Assembly (NCBI GenBank): GCA_025757985.1
Contig: CP107210.1
Coordinates: 1,302,001-1,366,000, forward strand
DNA from: Oscillospiraceae bacterium
Lineage (GTDB): Bacteria; Bacillota; Clostridia; Oscillospirales; Ruminococcaceae
Reading direction: 5' to 3'
Length of the DNA stretch: 64,000 nucleotides
The notes under the pieces are model-generated. The model was given only the letters and a program-made list of their open reading frames with translations, was not told the DNA's origin and ran no database searches. How positions within the stretch are numbered: position 1 is the first letter of the stretch; each line of letters begins with the position of its first letter. The position numbers and the translations under genes were made by a program. Of this stretch, positions 62,661-64,000 are shown one piece after another.

Positions 62661-62692
62661 AGCTGCCCTGCAAAGTGCATAAAAAGGCGGGC

Positions 62693-62846
62693 TGTCAAAA
62701 AACTTTTGTAGGGGCGAGCATTGCTCGCCCGTGCCCGTTAGTCTGTGAAAAAAACTTTTCGGGAAAATGCGTTGCTGCGCCAAGCTGGCGGGCGACCAAT
62801 GGTCGCCCCTACACATTCAATAGGCCAAGAATGTGATTTTTTGACA
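62693..62846. mobile_element. MITE-like element, copy 2 (inverted)
   Basis: The 154-bp element begins TGTCAAAA and ends TTTTGACA and is the inverted counterpart of the copy at 49697, sharing attcaataggccaagaatgtg (as its complement) and the gtagggg/cccctac palindromes. aaaggcgggct occurs on both sides (62682-62692 and 62850-62860). That may be a target-site duplication or part of the following terminator. Confidence 0.75.
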
Positions 62847-62852
62847 CACAAA

Positions 62853-62887
62853 GGCGGGCTGCAGATCTAAACGATCTGCAGCCCGCC
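62853..62887 (-). terminator. Terminator downstream of the HtrA-like gene
   Basis: GGCGGGCTGCAGATC and GATCTGCAGCCCGCC form a perfect 15-bp stem around a five-base loop, followed by TTTGTGTG on the minus strand. Confidence 0.88.
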
Positions 62888-62896
62888 GGTTGCTTT

Positions 62897-64000
62897 TTAC
62901 TGGTTGGAGCCAAGCGTGACAGTCAGGGTCTGCACCTTGCCGTTGCGCTCGACCTGCAGGTTCACGGAATCACCGATGGCCTTGTCCTTGAGGTAATTCT
63001 TCAGGGCGGAGGAATCGCTGACAGCGGTATCATCCACAGCCAGCACACGGTCACCGGCCTGCACACCGGCGGCCTCGGCGCCGCTGCCCTTGGTGACCTC
63101 GACCACATAGACGCCCATTGTGGACACACCCAGCTGCTGGGCGGTCTGCGCATCGGTCACATCCATGATCTTGACGCCCAGTGCGGGGCGCGCGACCGAG
63201 CCGCTCTCGATCAGCTGGCGGCTGATCTCCATTGCGGTGTTGATGGGGATGGCAAAGCCGATACCCTCGGCTTCACTGTAGCTGCTCTTGGCATTGACAA
63301 TGCCGATCAGCTCGCCGTTTGCGTTGAACAGACCGCCGCCGGAGTTGCCCGGGCTGATGGAGGCATCGGTCTGGATCAGCGTCATATCGTTGTCCTGTAC
63401 GGTAACCTGACGGTTCAGCGCGCTGACGATGCCGTCCGTGACGGTGTTGGACAGCGTGCCGAGCGGGTTGCCCACCGCCACGGCGACCTCGCCGACGGCC
63501 AGCGCGTCACTGTCACCGATGACCGCCGGGGTCAGACCGGTGGCGTCGATCTTCAGCACGGCGATGTCGGAGGTGGAATCCTGCCCGACAATGGTGGCAT
63601 CGTAGGACTCATCGCTGCCGTTCAGCTGGACCTTGACGCTGGTGGCACCGCTGACGACATGTGCGCAGGTCAGGATGTAGCCGTCCTGACTGATGATGAC
63701 GCCGGAGCCTGCGCCGCTCTGCACATAGTAGCCGCCGAACCAGGTCTGGCTGCTGCTCATCTGCTCAGTCGTAATGGCGACAACACTGGGCGAAACGACA
63801 GACGCAATCTGCTGGACGGTCATGCTGCTGCCGTCCGTGCTGCCTGCCGCCGTGGCATCGGTGCTGCGCTGCACCTGCTGGACCACGACCTGATTGCCGG
63901 TCAGGCCGGTGCGGCTGGCAACGATCGCGCCGCCGAAGCCGCCGCCGAAGCCCAGCGCCACCGCGCCGACACCTGCCAGCACGCGGAGCAGCACCTTGCG
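62897..64000 (-). CDS. HtrA/DegP-like serine protease, 5' end beyond the window
   Basis: This is a membrane-anchored trypsin-like protease for envelope quality control. The visible part has a transmembrane stretch (VLAGVGAVALGFGGGFGGAIVA) and the catalytic triad His in LTCAHVV, Asp in STSDIAVLKID and Ser in SPGNSGGGLFN. A C-terminal PDZ domain contains the MGVYVVEVTKGSGAEAAGVQAGD loop. The frame is open to the window edge; a GTG at 63994 is probably internal, since related proteins have 50-100 cytoplasmic residues first. A terminator follows. Confidence 0.92.
   Translation of the reverse strand, partial: RKVLLRVLAGVGAVALGFGGGFGGAIVASRTGLTGNQVVVQQVQRSTDATAAGSTDGSSMTVQQIASVVSPSVVAITTEQMSSSQTWFGGYYVQSGAGSGVIISQDGYILTCAHVVSGATSVKVQLNGSDESYDATIVGQDSTSDIAVLKIDATGLTPAVIGDSDALAVGEVAVAVGNPLGTLSNTVTDGIVSALNRQVTVQDNDMTLIQTDASISPGNSGGGLFNANGELIGIVNAKSSYSEAEGIGFAIPINTAMEISRQLIESGSVARPALGVKIMDVTDAQTAQQLGVSTMGVYVVEVTKGSGAEAAGVQAGDRVLAVDDTAVSDSSALKNYLKDKAIGDSVNLQVERNGKVQTLTVTLGSNQ

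Overview
The window is a GC-rich, densely coded chromosomal segment of a spore-forming, Gram-positive Clostridia bacterium. The most likely placement is the Oscillospiraceae/Ruminococcaceae (Gemmiger, Subdoligranulum or Faecalibacterium neighbourhood). This rests on the gene content: ftsZ with a DivIVA-like partner, dipicolinate synthase spoVFA/spoVFB, spoVAC-spoVAD-spoVAE, spoIIP, an ECF transporter module, a DUF4430 lipoprotein and a 2-hydroxyacyl-CoA dehydratase-type activase. It also rests on the many short palindromic intergenic repeats. The genus assignment is inference. No phage, plasmid, insertion sequence or CRISPR array was seen.

Layout. Bases 1-14,060 are almost all on the minus strand: a HAD phosphatase, gpsA, a metallophosphoesterase coupled to an unusual ParB-like/BMP-type fusion protein, a CmpB-type membrane protein, queH, two large GT-C-like membrane proteins, the fructose PTS gene fruA and a stand-alone sugar-ABC ATPase. 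From 14,120 to 18,400 lie two AraC regulators flanking galE and a lipoprotein with a zinc-protease motif. From 18,465 to 29,971 a long minus-strand block carries a ClpE-like unfoldase, cvpA, a beta-propeller membrane protein, truA, ecfT-ecfA2-ecfA1, an rRNA methyltransferase and ruvB-ruvA-ruvC. From 30,139 to 34,951 come an ECF S-component with a DUF4430 lipoprotein and a heterodimeric ABC exporter.

From 35,100 to 42,800 there are two tandem tRNA-Val(GAC) genes, a split dehydratase/activase pair, a candidate small RNA, a DivIVA-like protein and ftsZ. From 42,976 to 49,640 lie murA, spoVFB-spoVFA and two tandem M23/LytM proteins that have lost their zinc-binding histidines. From 50,000 onward the strands are mixed: a nucleotidyltransferase, a patatin phospholipase, a degenerate PTS enzyme I, rpsT, spoIIP, asnS-mutY, prmA-rsmE, a GNAT acetyltransferase with spoVAC-AD-AE, and an HtrA protease that runs off the window end.

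How the genes fit together. The sporulation genes cover dipicolinate synthesis (spoVFAB), dipicolinate import into the forespore (spoVAC-AD-AE) and engulfment (spoIIP, possibly the degenerate LytM pair). Promoter-like sequences resembling sigma-E (spoIIP) and sigma-G (spoVAC) sites sit where expected. The gene usually found between rpsT and spoIIP (gpr) is absent from this locus. The ECF core module could energise the nearby S-component.

Intergenic space is dominated by at least four families of short palindromic elements. One (gtagggg...cccctac) supplies the stop codon of three genes. Another is a roughly 152-bp element with TGTCAAAA/TTTTGACA ends, present in two inverted copies. Start codons were refined from ribosome binding sites, so several genes are shorter than their longest open frame.
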